From Bradyrhizobium diazoefficiens (GTDB taxonomy: Bacteria > Pseudomonadota > Alphaproteobacteria > Rhizobiales > Xanthobacteraceae), in contig NZ_JAFCJE010000012.1 in NCBI RefSeq assembly GCF_018131185.1, positions 1-64,000 on the forward strand: a stretch of DNA of 64,000 bases. The letters run 5' to 3'. The position numbers and the translations under genes were made by a program. The notes beneath the pieces were generated by a model that saw only the letters and a program-made list of their open reading frames with translations, made no database searches and was not told the origin of the DNA. Shown piece by piece: positions 23,372 to 32,459 of the stretch; the stretch's first letter is position 1; every line of letters starts with the position of its first letter.

Positions 23372-24052
23372 ATGAGCATACCCATGAGAAGCCTGATCGG
23401 CGCCGTTGTCGGCGCGTTCTGTATTGCGGCCCCCGCCCTGGCGGAGACGCCGGCCGCGATCGTCGAGGATGTCCAAGGCAAGGTCGACGGCGTCGAATTC
23501 ATGGACTATGTCGCCCCCGGCAAGATCATCAAGCTCGGGCCCAAAGCGAGCATTACGCTCAGCTACCTCAAATCCTGTCTGCGCGAGACGATCAGCGAAG
23601 GCGTCGTGTTGGTCGGCGCCGAGCAAAGCACCGTGCAGCTCGGCGAGGTACAGCGCGCCAAGGTGCCTTGTGACACCAAGGCGGCGCAGCTCTCCGAGCG
23701 CGAGGCGAACCAGAGTGCCGCGACCACGTTCCGGACCGTGCGGTCCGACGCCAAGGGCACTCCGTCCAAGCTTCGGACGATCTACGGCGTCGCGCCGCTG
23801 GTCCAGGCCAAGAGCGGAAGCACGCTGGTGATCGAGCGCACCGACGGCAAGGAACCCACGATCAGCGTGCCGCTCAAGAACGACATCATGATCCGCGGCA
23901 AGTTTTACGATTTCGCCAAGGCCGGGAAATCGTTGACCCCCGGCGGCAGTTATCTCGCAAGCCTCGGCGCCAAGCGTTACACCTTCTTGGTCGACGCCAG
24001 CGCCACCTCGTCACCGACCCCGATCATCGGCCGCCTGCTGCGGCTCGAATAA
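23372..24052 (+). CDS. Exported FecR-like protein upstream of a CHASE2 cyclase
   Basis: 226 residues, ATG at 23372 (a second at 23384 would also give a signal peptide). Signal LIGAVVGAFCIAAPALA is cleaved near residue 24. The early mature part has the FecR-like pattern AAIVEDVQGKVDGVEFMDYVAPGKIIKLGPKASITLSYLKSC: a beta-strand with VQGxV, then a KIIKLG turn and a GxxITLxY strand. A later PTISVPLKNDIM segment may be a second such sheet. Two Cys (KSCLRE, VPCDTK) could pair. It is 19 bp upstream of the cyclase gene, so co-transcribed; such periplasmic proteins next to CHASE2 cyclases might be ligand or partner of the CHASE2 domain. Confidence 0.7.
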   Translation: MSIPMRSLIGAVVGAFCIAAPALAETPAAIVEDVQGKVDGVEFMDYVAPGKIIKLGPKASITLSYLKSCLRETISEGVVLVGAEQSTVQLGEVQRAKVPCDTKAAQLSEREANQSAATTFRTVRSDAKGTPSKLRTIYGVAPLVQAKSGSTLVIERTDGKEPTISVPLKNDIMIRGKFYDFAKAGKSLTPGGSYLASLGAKRYTFLVDASATSSPTPIIGRLLRLE

Positions 24053-24071
24053 GCAGCCTAGCGACGGGGCG

Positions 24072-26222
24072 ATGCGGCGGATCGGGGGACGGGACATCGT
24101 TGCGGCTATCCTGATTGCGCTCCTCGCGGGCGCAATTTTCACGTCTCCGCCGCTCCAGACACTGCAAGGCCTCTCGCTCGACATCCTCACGGCACTGCGC
24201 GGCAAGCTCATTGGCGATCGCCGCGATCCCACGACATCGCCGGTCGTCGTCGTGGCCATCGACGGGGAAACCTATGAGACCCCGCCCTTCAAGGGGTCGC
24301 CGACGCAGACCTGGACGCGCGAGATCGGCCGGGTGCTCGGCAGTATCACCGAGGGCGGCGCCAAGGTGATCGGATTCGACGTCATTTTTCCGAGCTCGAT
24401 CGAGCAGTCGGAGATTCCCTTCGGCGACACCTCGGTCGGCAGCCGCATGAAGGGCTTCGACCGGGATTACCTGATCGCACTGCGACAGATCTCGGACAGC
24501 GGAAAACTGGTGCTCGGCGATATCCTGAGCAACGACCATCCGGAGGTCCCCTATCGCGCACAGCAGGTCGCGGTGCGCAACAGCATTCGCGCGCTGAACG
24601 TGCATACCGACGCCGATGACGTGATCCGGCGAATGCCGCTGAGCTTCTCGATCGAGGGCAAACCGGTGCCCGCGATGGCGGTCGAACTCGCGGCGCGCGC
24701 GCTTGGCGCAAAGCCCGAGATTGCGTCGTCCGGCGCGACCGACTTGTCCGGCTATGCGATCCCGAGCGCGGTGTCGAATACAATGACGCTCAACTTTCGG
24801 GGGCTCGGCCGCGACGTGCCGGCCTACTCCTTCGCCGATCTGCGCGCCTGCGTCGAAAAAGGCGATCGCGATTTCTTCCGCCGCGCCTTTGAGGGCAAGG
24901 TCGTTCTGCTCGGCACGGTCCTGAACTTCGAGGATCGCAAGCTCACATCGATGCGCCTGTCCGGCGGGCATGACGGCACGCCGGCGGCACGATGTGCCCT
25001 GCCCGCGCCGGAGCGTGCCACGAAACGCGCCCGCAGCGATGTCGCCGGCGTGTTCGTGCACGCCACCGCCGTCCGCAACCTGATCGAGCGCGATGCCGTG
25101 ACCGAGCTGGGCTTTCCCGCGCGGAGCATTCTCACGATCGCGTTCGCGGCGATCATCGCCTGCGCGGCCTGCATGCTTGCGCCGAGCGGAGCGCTGATCG
25201 CCTGGTTCGCTCTCACCGCCATTTACGCAGCCATGGCGCTCGGCGCGTTCGTCCGTGCCCTGGCGCTGCCGTTGACGGAGCCGGCACTCGCCGGCCTTGC
25301 CGCCCTCGCGATCATGATCGGCTACCGCTTTGTGCTAGCCGATCGCGACGAGCGCTTCCTGCGCAAGAGCTTTGCCCTTTATCTCGCGCCCGAAGTCATC
25401 GAGACCATGGTCTCTTCCGGCAAGATGCCGGCGCTCGGCGGCGAGCTGCGCAACATCACCATGTTCTTTTCCGACCTCAGCGGCTTCTCGTCCATTGCCG
25501 AGACCATGACGCCGGGCGAGCTGGTGACGCTGATGAACGAATACCTGTCCGCCATGACCGACATCATCGAAAGCCATGGCGGCTATGTCGACAAATATAT
25601 CGGCGATTCCATCGTCGCCATGTTCGGCGCACCGGCCGACGATCCCGCACACGCACGCAACGCTGTTCGCGCCGCGCTGGAGTGCCATACGAGGCTTGCG
25701 GAGCTCAATGCCGGCAATGCCGCTTTCGCCGGGCACGGCCTGTCGCATCGCATCGGACTCAACAGCGGCGAAGCCGTGGTCGGCAATATCGGTTCTCGGC
25801 GCCGCTTCAACTATACCGTGATGAGCGACACCGTGAACGTGGCCTCTCGGCTCGAGGGCGCCAACAAATATTACGGCACCGCGATCATGGCCTCCGAAAC
25901 GACGATGGCACAGACCGGCGATAGTTTCGCCTGGCGCGAGCTCGACGCGATCAGGGTGCAGGGCCGCGGCGAGGCCATCAAGGTGTTTGAGCCGCTGGCG
26001 GCCAAGGGCGCGGAGAGTGCCGATCAAACGCAGGTGACCGCGGCGTATGCGGAAGGGCTCGCATGCTGGCGCGCGCGGGATTTTGCGAAGGCGGCTGACG
26101 CGTTCGGGCGTGTCGCGCGGATTGATCCGGCATCGGCTCGCTTTTCCGACCGCGCGCGAGCGCTGATGGCCGATCCGCCACCGTCCGACTGGATACCGGT
26201 CCACGCGCTCGAAGGAAAGTAG
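24072..26222 (+). CDS. CHASE2-domain class III adenylate/guanylate cyclase
   Basis: 716 residues. An N-terminal membrane segment (VAAILIALLAGAIF) precedes a periplasmic CHASE2 domain (about 30-310: VVVVAIDGETYE, GAKVIGFDVIFPS, GKVVLLGTV), then three membrane helices (about 345-420). The cyclase catalytic domain (about 455-640) has both metal-binding Asp (FFSDLSGF about 463; KYIGDSIVAMFGAP about 508), and NYTVMSDTVNVASRLE with the Asp, Asn and Arg expected for ATP binding and catalysis. The Lys of VDKYIGD fits adenylate rather than guanylate specificity. A C-terminal TPR-like tail (about 655-716) follows. It makes cyclic AMP in response to an unknown periplasmic signal. Confidence 0.92.
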   Translation: MRRIGGRDIVAAILIALLAGAIFTSPPLQTLQGLSLDILTALRGKLIGDRRDPTTSPVVVVAIDGETYETPPFKGSPTQTWTREIGRVLGSITEGGAKVIGFDVIFPSSIEQSEIPFGDTSVGSRMKGFDRDYLIALRQISDSGKLVLGDILSNDHPEVPYRAQQVAVRNSIRALNVHTDADDVIRRMPLSFSIEGKPVPAMAVELAARALGAKPEIASSGATDLSGYAIPSAVSNTMTLNFRGLGRDVPAYSFADLRACVEKGDRDFFRRAFEGKVVLLGTVLNFEDRKLTSMRLSGGHDGTPAARCALPAPERATKRARSDVAGVFVHATAVRNLIERDAVTELGFPARSILTIAFAAIIACAACMLAPSGALIAWFALTAIYAAMALGAFVRALALPLTEPALAGLAALAIMIGYRFVLADRDERFLRKSFALYLAPEVIETMVSSGKMPALGGELRNITMFFSDLSGFSSIAETMTPGELVTLMNEYLSAMTDIIESHGGYVDKYIGDSIVAMFGAPADDPAHARNAVRAALECHTRLAELNAGNAAFAGHGLSHRIGLNSGEAVVGNIGSRRRFNYTVMSDTVNVASRLEGANKYYGTAIMASETTMAQTGDSFAWRELDAIRVQGRGEAIKVFEPLAAKGAESADQTQVTAAYAEGLACWRARDFAKAADAFGRVARIDPASARFSDRARALMADPPPSDWIPVHALEGK

Positions 26223-26245
26223 CCAGGCGCGCTGAGTTCCTCTAG

Positions 26246-26383
26246 CCCCTTGTGGGGAGAGGGTGGCTCGCCGCGCAGTGGCGAGGCGCGTGAGGGGTTT
26301 GTATCCGCGCGTGCTTCGTGAATACGCGGAGAGAGACCCCTCATCCGACGCTTCGCACCACCTTCTCCTACAAGGGGAGAAGG
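26246..26383. repeat. 138-bp imperfect palindromic intergenic repeat
   Basis: The left end CCCCTTGTGGGGAGAGGGTGG is mirrored at the right end by CCACCTTCTCCTACAAGGGG with four mismatches; inner arms GAGGGGTTT and GACCCCTC also pair. It can form one long hairpin. I recall many similar palindromes in Bradyrhizobium and Rhodopseudomonas. It fills the gap between the convergent cyclase and pobA genes and may act as a terminator. Confidence 0.8.
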
Positions 26384-26410
26384 AAAAACGCCCGCGCCAG
26401 ACACGCCACC

Positions 26411-27583
26411 CTAAAACGGCAGTCCCACGTAATTCTCCGCGAGCAGTCGCTGCGCCGTCTCGGACGAGAGCAGGTATTCCAGCTCCGTCTGCTGCAACCG
26501 ATCCTCGTATGCGGGCCGATCGGGGAAGCGGTGCAGGAGCATCGTCATCCACCAGGAGAAGCGCTGCGCCTTCCAGATCCGCGCGAGCGCTTTGGCGGAA
26601 TAGCCTGCAAGTCCGGAATCATCGCCGCTCTGATAATGCGCGAGCAAGGCGTGGTAGAGATAATAGATGTCTGATGCCGCGCTGTTCAGCCCGCGCGCTC
26701 CTGTCGGCGGTACGATGTGAGCCGCATCGCCGGCGAGGAACAATCGGCCATAGCTCATCGGCTCGGCGACGAAGCTGCGCAGAGGCGCGATGCTCTTCTC
26801 GATCGACGGCCCCGTGATCAGGTTGCCGGCGACCTGGTCCGGAAGGCGGCGCTTCAGCTCGGCCCAGAACGCATCGTCGCTCCAGTCTTCGACCTTGTCG
26901 GTGAGCGGCACCTGGATGTAGTAGCGGCTGAGCACCTGCGAGCGCAGAGAACAGAGCGCAAAGCCGCGCTCGTGCTTCACATAGATCAGCTCGGGCGACA
27001 CCGGTTTCGTCCGCGACAGCACCCCCAGCCAGCCGAACGGATAGACCTTTTCATATTCGCGCAGCACGTCCTTCGGGATCGATTTGCGGCTGACGCCGTG
27101 GAAACCGTCGGCGCCGACGATGTAGTCGCAATCGATGCGGATGGTCTCACCGTTCGATCGGTAGGTCACGTAGGGCCGGGCCGACGTCAGATCATGCGGC
27201 GTCACGTCTTCCGCGTTGTGCACGACCTTGCCGCCGAGGCGGTCCCGCGCCTCGTAGAGGTCGCGCGTCAGCTCGGTCTGGCCGTAGACCAGCACCGAAT
27301 TGCCGCCTGAATGCCTGTGCAGGTCGATCTTGGAGAGCACCCCGTCATGGGCGATCTCGAAACCGGTGTGGATTTCGCCCTCGCGGTCCATCCGCTCGCC
27401 GCACTGCGCCTCGCGCATCAACTTGGCGAAGCCATGCTCGAGCACGCCGGCGCGGATGCGAGCGAGCACATGGTCGCGGCTGTATTTCTCCAGCACGACC
27501 GTGTCGATGCCCTTCAGGTGGAGGAGCTGGGACAACAGCAGCCCGGACGGCCCGCCGCCGATGATACAGACCTGAACTTTCAT
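26411..27583 (-). CDS. pobA: 4-hydroxybenzoate 3-monooxygenase
   Basis: 390 residues, the usual length for PobA. It is an FAD-dependent, NADPH-using enzyme that hydroxylates 4-hydroxybenzoate to protocatechuate. Visible signatures: the FAD-binding GGGPSG (10-15), the family motif RIRAGVLEHG (about 42-51), the middle DYIVGADGFHGVSRKSIP (DG motif about 155-170), and GDAAHIVPPTGARGLNSAASD (about 285-305, GD motif). The ATG has GGGAGG ten bases upstream. The AraC-type gene is divergent 86 bp away and is the likely activator. Product protocatechuate is the substrate of pcaGH at 28538-29956. Confidence 0.96.
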   Translation of the reverse strand: MKVQVCIIGGGPSGLLLSQLLHLKGIDTVVLEKYSRDHVLARIRAGVLEHGFAKLMREAQCGERMDREGEIHTGFEIAHDGVLSKIDLHRHSGGNSVLVYGQTELTRDLYEARDRLGGKVVHNAEDVTPHDLTSARPYVTYRSNGETIRIDCDYIVGADGFHGVSRKSIPKDVLREYEKVYPFGWLGVLSRTKPVSPELIYVKHERGFALCSLRSQVLSRYYIQVPLTDKVEDWSDDAFWAELKRRLPDQVAGNLITGPSIEKSIAPLRSFVAEPMSYGRLFLAGDAAHIVPPTGARGLNSAASDIYYLYHALLAHYQSGDDSGLAGYSAKALARIWKAQRFSWWMTMLLHRFPDRPAYEDRLQQTELEYLLSSETAQRLLAENYVGLPF

Positions 27584-27669
27584 TTTTGAGTCCTCCCGTC
27601 GGCACTTTTTTGCAGATTTGGCGCCGCAGACCGATGGAGGGTTTCGCCATTGTCTTGTACAATTCGAAC

Positions 27670-28533
27670 ATGAGACGCACAGCCCCGGCGATCCGGATCT
27701 ATAACCTGTTCGGCGAGTCCGGCGACTTGCCCGATGTCGTGCATTGCGAGACCATCGCGTCCCGCTCGGTATTGCACGACTGGACCTTTGCCGTGCACCG
27801 CCACGCCCGGCTGCACCAGGTGCTGCTGATCGAGCGCGGCGGCGGCGAGGCGACGCTCGACGGGCGGGTGGTGCCCCTGAGGCCGATGCAGATCGTGAAC
27901 GTGCCCGTCGGCCACGTCCACGGCTTCCGCTTCGTGCCCGATACGCAAGGGTGGGTGCTGACCATCGCCGCGGAGATTCTGGACGAGGGGCTGCTCGCCG
28001 CCGAGGGCCTGCGCGGTGCGCTGTCGCGCTCGGCCGTGGTGCGCGGCACGCCGCAGATCCGAACCATCATGAAGCAGATCTTCGCCGAACACGCCGCCCG
28101 CGATTTCGGCCGGGCGCATGTGCTACGCGCGTTGTCCTCCGCCATGACCGGACTGGTGGCACGCGCGCTCACGAGCGAGAGCGGCGGCAACGGCACGGTC
28201 GAGTCCAGCCTGTTCCGCCGCTTCGAGGCGCTATTGGAGCAGCATCATCTGGAACGCTGGAGCGTCGCGGACTATGCCGAGGCGCTGGCGGTGACGCCGA
28301 CGCATCTCAACCGGATCACACGGGCGGCGACCGGCGATACTGCCTCGCACCTCATCCTCAACCGGCTGATCCGCGAGGCGAGGCGCAACCTCGTCTACAC
28401 CAATTTGCCGGTCTCGACGATCGCCTACACGCTCGGCTTCGATGACCCCGCCTATTTCAGCCGGGTCTACACCGCAGCCACGGGCGTCTCGCCGCGCGCG
28501 TTCCGTGCGCAGCTCCATGGCGAAGAGACGTGA
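27670..28533 (+). CDS. AraC-family transcriptional activator, PobR-like
   Basis: 287 residues from ATG at 27670; the frame opens 28 codons earlier but that part runs through the promoter region. The N-terminal half is a cupin-type effector domain (HRHARLHQVLLIERGGGEATLDG, MQIVNVPVGHVHGF). The C-terminal 100 residues are the double helix-turn-helix: WSVADYAEALAVTPTHLNRI and PVSTIAYTLGFDDPAYFSRVYTAATGVSPRAFR, which carries the AraC signature. Its divergent position 5' of pobA fits an activator of pobA responding to 4-hydroxybenzoate, as PobR/PobC does in other bacteria. Effector identity is inferred from location. Confidence 0.85.
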   Translation: MRRTAPAIRIYNLFGESGDLPDVVHCETIASRSVLHDWTFAVHRHARLHQVLLIERGGGEATLDGRVVPLRPMQIVNVPVGHVHGFRFVPDTQGWVLTIAAEILDEGLLAAEGLRGALSRSAVVRGTPQIRTIMKQIFAEHAARDFGRAHVLRALSSAMTGLVARALTSESGGNGTVESSLFRRFEALLEQHHLERWSVADYAEALAVTPTHLNRITRAATGDTASHLILNRLIREARRNLVYTNLPVSTIAYTLGFDDPAYFSRVYTAATGVSPRAFRAQLHGEET

Positions 28534-28537
28534 GGCC

Positions 28538-29164
28538 CTACACGTCGAAAAATACCGTCTCCTCCGGCCCCTGCAAATTGATCGTGAAGGAATACACGAC
28601 CTTGCCGGCACGCTCGCCGCGCTTTGCGATCAGTGTCGAGCGCCGGGACGGCTGTTCGATCAGGTTGAGCACGGGGTCGGCGGCGTTGGCGGCCTCTTCA
28701 TCCGAGAAATAGAGTCGCGTGTTGAGGCCGATGTTGATGCCGCGCGCGACGATCCAGACATTGACGTGCGGTGCGCATGTCCGGCCCGCTCTGTCGGTGA
28801 TCGCACCCGGCTTGATGGTCTCGAAGGACACGAGCCCGCTCTCGAAGTCGGAGCCGGCACGGCCCCAGCCGCGAAACTCCTGCTCCAGTGCGCCGGCCGA
28901 CCGATCAGCCGGATGGTTGTAGCGACCGTTCGCATTGGCCTGCCAGATTTCCAGCAGCACGTCGCGGAGCGGCGTGCCGGTGCCGTCGAGCACCTTGCCT
29001 TCCAGCGTGATGCGCTCGCCCTCGGTGCTCGGCGTCACCAGCACGTTGGAAAAGTTTCTCTCGAAAATGTCGAAGCCGGCCATCGCCGGGATCAGGCCGA
29101 TATGGACGTAGGGCCCGGCGGTCTGCGAGGCCGTTTCCTTGAGATAGTTGAGCGGCTGCGTCAT
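28538..29164 (-). CDS. pcaG: Protocatechuate 3,4-dioxygenase alpha subunit
   Basis: 208 residues. Together with PcaH it cleaves protocatechuate between the two hydroxyl groups (ortho cleavage) to carboxymuconate in the beta-ketoadipate pathway. The alpha subunit shares the intradiol dioxygenase fold (ASQTAGPYVHIGL, LEGKVLDGTGTPLRDVLLEIWQANANGRYNHP, CAPHVNVWIVARGIN) but as usual lacks the iron-binding Tyr/His set, which is in PcaH. It starts 3 bp after the pcaH stop, in the same operon. Stop lies 4 bp from the convergent PobR-like gene. Confidence 0.95.
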   Translation of the reverse strand: MTQPLNYLKETASQTAGPYVHIGLIPAMAGFDIFERNFSNVLVTPSTEGERITLEGKVLDGTGTPLRDVLLEIWQANANGRYNHPADRSAGALEQEFRGWGRAGSDFESGLVSFETIKPGAITDRAGRTCAPHVNVWIVARGINIGLNTRLYFSDEEAANAADPVLNLIEQPSRRSTLIAKRGERAGKVVYSFTINLQGPEETVFFDV

Positions 29165-29167
29165 GGC

Positions 29168-29956
29168 TCAGTTCCCCGCGGTGCGATTTTCGAAATAGGT
29201 GGAGCGCTGGCCGCGCAGCACGATGTCGAAGCGATAGGCGAGCGAGTCGAACGGCGCCGAGGCATTGAGATCGAGCGGTGCGACCAGGCGGTCGAGCGCA
29301 TCCTTGTCCGGTATCGTCGTCAGGATCGGACAAACCGGGATCAGGGGATCGCCCTCGAAATACATCTGCGTGATCAGCCGCTGTGCAAAGCCCGAACCGA
29401 ATACGGAGAAATGAATGTGGGCGGGACGCCAGCTGTTGACGTAGTTGCGCCAGGGATAGGGCCCCGGCTTCACGGTGCGGAAGTAGTAGTAGCCGGTGTC
29501 GTCCGTCAGCGCGCGGCCGCAGCCGCCGAAATTCGGGTCGATCGGCGCCAGATAGGTGTCCTTCTTGTGCCGGTAGCGGCCGCCGGCATTGGCCTGCCAG
29601 AACTCGACCAGCGTGTTCGGCACGCCGCGGCCGGTTTCGTCCAGCACGCGGCCGTGGACGATGATGCGCTCGCCGACGGGATCGCCGTCCTTGGCGTAGT
29701 TGCGGATCAGATCGTTGTCGAGCGGGCCGAGATCGTTATGGCCGAACACCGGTCCCGTGATCTCGGAGAGCGACCCCTCCAACGAGAGCAGCGACTGGCG
29801 CGGCGAGCGCAGCACCGAGGATTTGTAGCCCGGCGCATGGGCGGGCGGATGGATGGAGCGGTCGCGCTGGAAGAAGCTGCCGTCACCGAGCGGCGGCGCA
29901 AGGGGCTCGGGGCGGTTGAGGCGGGGATCCCGCAAGGCTGGCGCCTGGGCGTTCAT
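29168..29956 (-). CDS. pcaH: Protocatechuate 3,4-dioxygenase beta subunit
   Basis: 262 residues, iron-carrying subunit. Seen in order: GPVFGHNDLGPLDNDL, the intradiol signature LVEFWQANAGGRYRHKKDTY (with the first Fe ligand Tyr), and YPWRNYVNSWRPAHIHFSVFG, containing the second Tyr and the two His ligands (HIH). All four expected iron ligands are therefore present. The ATG follows GGGAGAAACACG. It is the first gene of the pcaHG operon, with the LysR regulator divergent 100 bp upstream. Other pca genes for later steps are outside this window. Confidence 0.96.
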   Translation of the reverse strand: MNAQAPALRDPRLNRPEPLAPPLGDGSFFQRDRSIHPPAHAPGYKSSVLRSPRQSLLSLEGSLSEITGPVFGHNDLGPLDNDLIRNYAKDGDPVGERIIVHGRVLDETGRGVPNTLVEFWQANAGGRYRHKKDTYLAPIDPNFGGCGRALTDDTGYYYFRTVKPGPYPWRNYVNSWRPAHIHFSVFGSGFAQRLITQMYFEGDPLIPVCPILTTIPDKDALDRLVAPLDLNASAPFDSLAYRFDIVLRGQRSTYFENRTAGN

Positions 29957-30033
29957 CGTGTTTCTCCCTGGGGCGCCCGGGTCCGGGGGCGCGGCTTATC
30001 GGGAGATCATGGGCCGGTCTATTCCCCGGATAA

Positions 30034-30049
30034 ATAGATCGATTATAAT
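30034..30049. promoter_or_regulatory. Candidate LysR box and -10 element in pcaH/lysR divergent region
   Basis: ATA-GATCGAT-TAT (30034-30046) is a short dyad with a T-N11-A shape typical of LysR boxes. TATAAT (30044-30049) is a perfect plus-strand -10 hexamer only seven bases from the LysR ATG; its complement (30042-30047) also gives TATAAT on the minus strand. No good -35 is seen for either. Confidence 0.4.
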
Positions 30050-30056
30050 ATATTGC

Positions 30057-31046
30057 ATGAAAGAAATCGATCATTTGGCCCTCGACGGCCACGCGCTCGA
30101 GCTGTTCCTCGCCGTGCTGGAGGAGGGATCGGTCACCGCCGCCGCAACCCGGCTCGGCCTGACGCAATCGGCGGTCAGTCACGCCCTGAACAAGCTGCGG
30201 CGGATCGCAGGCGATCCGCTGTTCGCGAAGTCCGGGCGCGGCATCGTCGCCACCGCGCATGCGCAGGCGCTCGCCGCGAAGGCGCGGGCACTGATCGACG
30301 AGATGCGGAGCTTTGCCGGCGGCGTCACGTTCGAGCCGTCTCGCGCGCAGCTTTCGCTGACGATCGCCGCCAACGACTTCCAGCGCGACCTGCTGCTGCC
30401 GCGGTTCTTCGATCACGTCGCCGGCCAGGTGAAAGGCCTGAATTTGCGCGTGATCCCCTCGCAGTCGCCCTCGCCCGCGATGCTGCGCGAAAACCGCTGC
30501 GATCTCCTGATCACGCCGCTGCCGCCATCCGGTGTCGATATTGTGCAGAAGCGCCTCTTGAGCGATCACTACGTCTGTTACTTCGATCCGAAGATGCGCA
30601 CGGTGCCGACCGGCCGCGGCGCCTATCTCGCTGCGCGACACATCACTGTCGTCTACACCGACAATGAGCGGCTTGATTTCGACCGGAGGCTGGCGGCCAA
30701 CGGTCTTCACCGCGACATCGCGATCTCGGTGCCGAGCTTTTCCGGGGTGCCCTCCTTCCTTCGCGGCTCGCAGATGCTAGCGAGCATGCCCAGCCTGCTG
30801 GCGTCCGGGGTCATGCTTGGTTTCGCGCAAACGCGAATCCCGCTGGCGTCCCGTACGCGGACGCTGGCCGAACTGCCGATGTTCATGGTTTGGCACCAGC
30901 GCTATCAAAAAGACCCGGCCCATCGTTGGATCAGGAGCCAGCTGGAGGCGGTGGCAGCGACGGCCGCCAAGGCGCGATACCGATCCCGTCTTTCGGAAGA
31001 CCAGCCCTCGCCAAATCCACTGGTTGCGCGGCGGCCGCCACGCTAA
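30057..31046 (+). CDS. LysR-family regulator divergent from pcaHG (NahR/NodD-type)
   Basis: 329 residues from ATG at 30057; the frame opens far upstream but crosses pcaH. The helix-turn-helix is at 15-60 (LELFLAVLEEGSVTAAATRLGLTQSAVSHALNKLRRIAGDPLFAKSGRG), and the effector domain follows from about 90 (LSLTIAANDFQRDLLLPRFFD). The wording of the N-terminus is of the NahR/NodD/LinR subgroup rather than of PcaQ, so I do not call it pcaQ. It likely controls pcaHG. No Shine-Dalgarno is visible and a perfect TATAAT lies 7 bp before the ATG, suggesting a leaderless mRNA. The C-terminus is long and basic. Confidence 0.85.
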   Translation: MKEIDHLALDGHALELFLAVLEEGSVTAAATRLGLTQSAVSHALNKLRRIAGDPLFAKSGRGIVATAHAQALAAKARALIDEMRSFAGGVTFEPSRAQLSLTIAANDFQRDLLLPRFFDHVAGQVKGLNLRVIPSQSPSPAMLRENRCDLLITPLPPSGVDIVQKRLLSDHYVCYFDPKMRTVPTGRGAYLAARHITVVYTDNERLDFDRRLAANGLHRDIAISVPSFSGVPSFLRGSQMLASMPSLLASGVMLGFAQTRIPLASRTRTLAELPMFMVWHQRYQKDPAHRWIRSQLEAVAATAAKARYRSRLSEDQPSPNPLVARRPPR

Positions 31047-31055
31047 AATCCCCCC

Positions 31056-32360
31056 ATGACAGTGACCGACATTGCGAGCCGGACCTACAATCACAGCTGG
31101 CGGCTGGACCCCATCATCCGCAGCCTGCTTGATACCGACTTCTACAAGCTATTGATGTTACAAATGATTCGGGAGTCTTACCCGAACCAGCAGGTGACCT
31201 TTTCGGTCATCAATCGCTCGCGCCACGTCCGGCTCGCCGAAATCATCGACGAGGGCGAGCTCCGCGCGCAGCTCGACCATGCCCGCACCATCCGCTTCAC
31301 CAAGAAGGAGCTGATCTGGCTTGCCGGTAATACCTTCTACGGCAAGACCCACATGTTCTCGGCGGACTTCATCCGCTGGCTGGCTGAATTCCGCCTTCCC
31401 GAGTACGAGTTGCGCAAGGTCGAGGGCCAGTACGAACTGCATTTCCACGGGCCGTGGACCCACACCACGATGTGGGAGATTCCGGCGCTCGCAATCCTCA
31501 ACGAGCTGCGCTCCCGTGCGGCGATCAAGGGCCGCGGCCGCTTCGAGCTCGACGTGCTCTATGCGCGGGCCAAGGCCAAGCTCTGGACCAAGGTGGAGCG
31601 GCTGCGCGAGCTGGAGAGTTTGCGCCTGTCCGACTTCGGCACCCGCCGCCGTCACGGCTTCCTCTGGCAGCGCTGGTGCGTGGAGGCGGTGAAGGAAGGC
31701 CTAGGCTCGTCCTTCATCGGCACCTCCAATGTGCTGCTCGCGATGGACAACGATCTCGAGGCCATCGGCACCAATGCGCATGAGTTGCCGATGGTCGCGG
31801 CCGCGCTCGCCAAGGACGACGAGGAATTGCGCTGGGCGCCCTATCGCATCCTCGACCAGTGGCGCCAGACCTATGGCGGCAACCTCCTGATCGCACTGCC
31901 CGACGCCTTCGGCACCAAGGCCTTCCTGCGCGATGCGCCGGAATGGGTCGCCGACTGGACCGGCTTCCGGCCCGACAGCGCGCCGCCGATCCAGGCCGGC
32001 GAGGAGATCATCGCCTGGTGGCAGAAGAAGGGGCGCAACCCCAAGGACAAGCTCCTCGTCTTTTCCGACGCGATGGATGTCGGCTCGATCGAGGAGACCT
32101 ATCATCACTTTGCCGGCCGGGTGCGGCTCTCCTTCGGCTGGGGCACCAACCTCACCAACGATTTCGTCGGCTGCACGCCGGACGGCTCGTTCAATCTCGA
32201 TCCGATCTCGCTCGTCTGCAAGGTCTCGTCGGTCGATGGCCGTCCCGCCGTCAAACTCTCCGACAATCCGGAGAAGGCGACCGGCATGCCGTCGGAGATC
32301 GAGCGTTACCTGCGCGTGTTCGGCGACGCCGGCCGCGTGCGCACGCCGGTACTGGTCTAG
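31056..32360 (+). CDS. pncB: Nicotinate phosphoribosyltransferase
   Basis: 434 residues, normal for PncB. It joins nicotinate to PRPP using ATP, forming nicotinate mononucleotide in the NAD salvage pathway. Signatures: LLDTDFYKLLMLQMI near the N-terminus, GTSNVLLAM followed by the phosphorylated-His segment GTNAHELPM (about 245-253), FSDAMDVGSIEE, and SFGWGTNLTNDF near 365. Its start is 10 bp after the LysR stop, so it may be read through from that gene, although function is unrelated to pcaHG. Confidence 0.95.
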   Translation: MTVTDIASRTYNHSWRLDPIIRSLLDTDFYKLLMLQMIRESYPNQQVTFSVINRSRHVRLAEIIDEGELRAQLDHARTIRFTKKELIWLAGNTFYGKTHMFSADFIRWLAEFRLPEYELRKVEGQYELHFHGPWTHTTMWEIPALAILNELRSRAAIKGRGRFELDVLYARAKAKLWTKVERLRELESLRLSDFGTRRRHGFLWQRWCVEAVKEGLGSSFIGTSNVLLAMDNDLEAIGTNAHELPMVAAALAKDDEELRWAPYRILDQWRQTYGGNLLIALPDAFGTKAFLRDAPEWVADWTGFRPDSAPPIQAGEEIIAWWQKKGRNPKDKLLVFSDAMDVGSIEETYHHFAGRVRLSFGWGTNLTNDFVGCTPDGSFNLDPISLVCKVSSVDGRPAVKLSDNPEKATGMPSEIERYLRVFGDAGRVRTPVLV

Positions 32361-32459
32361 CCGCGGAGCAACTCTCTTCATCAAGTAAACCGCGCACGAC
32401 AAATCCGAGGCATTGGTTCGCCGAGACCGCGTCAACTCCGGTTTGACGGTATTTGAAGC

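Noticed and set aside
30057..31046. Naming the LysR gene pcaQ
   Set aside because: Position fits, but the N-terminus is of the NahR/NodD-like subgroup and not PcaQ-like, so the symbol is withheld.
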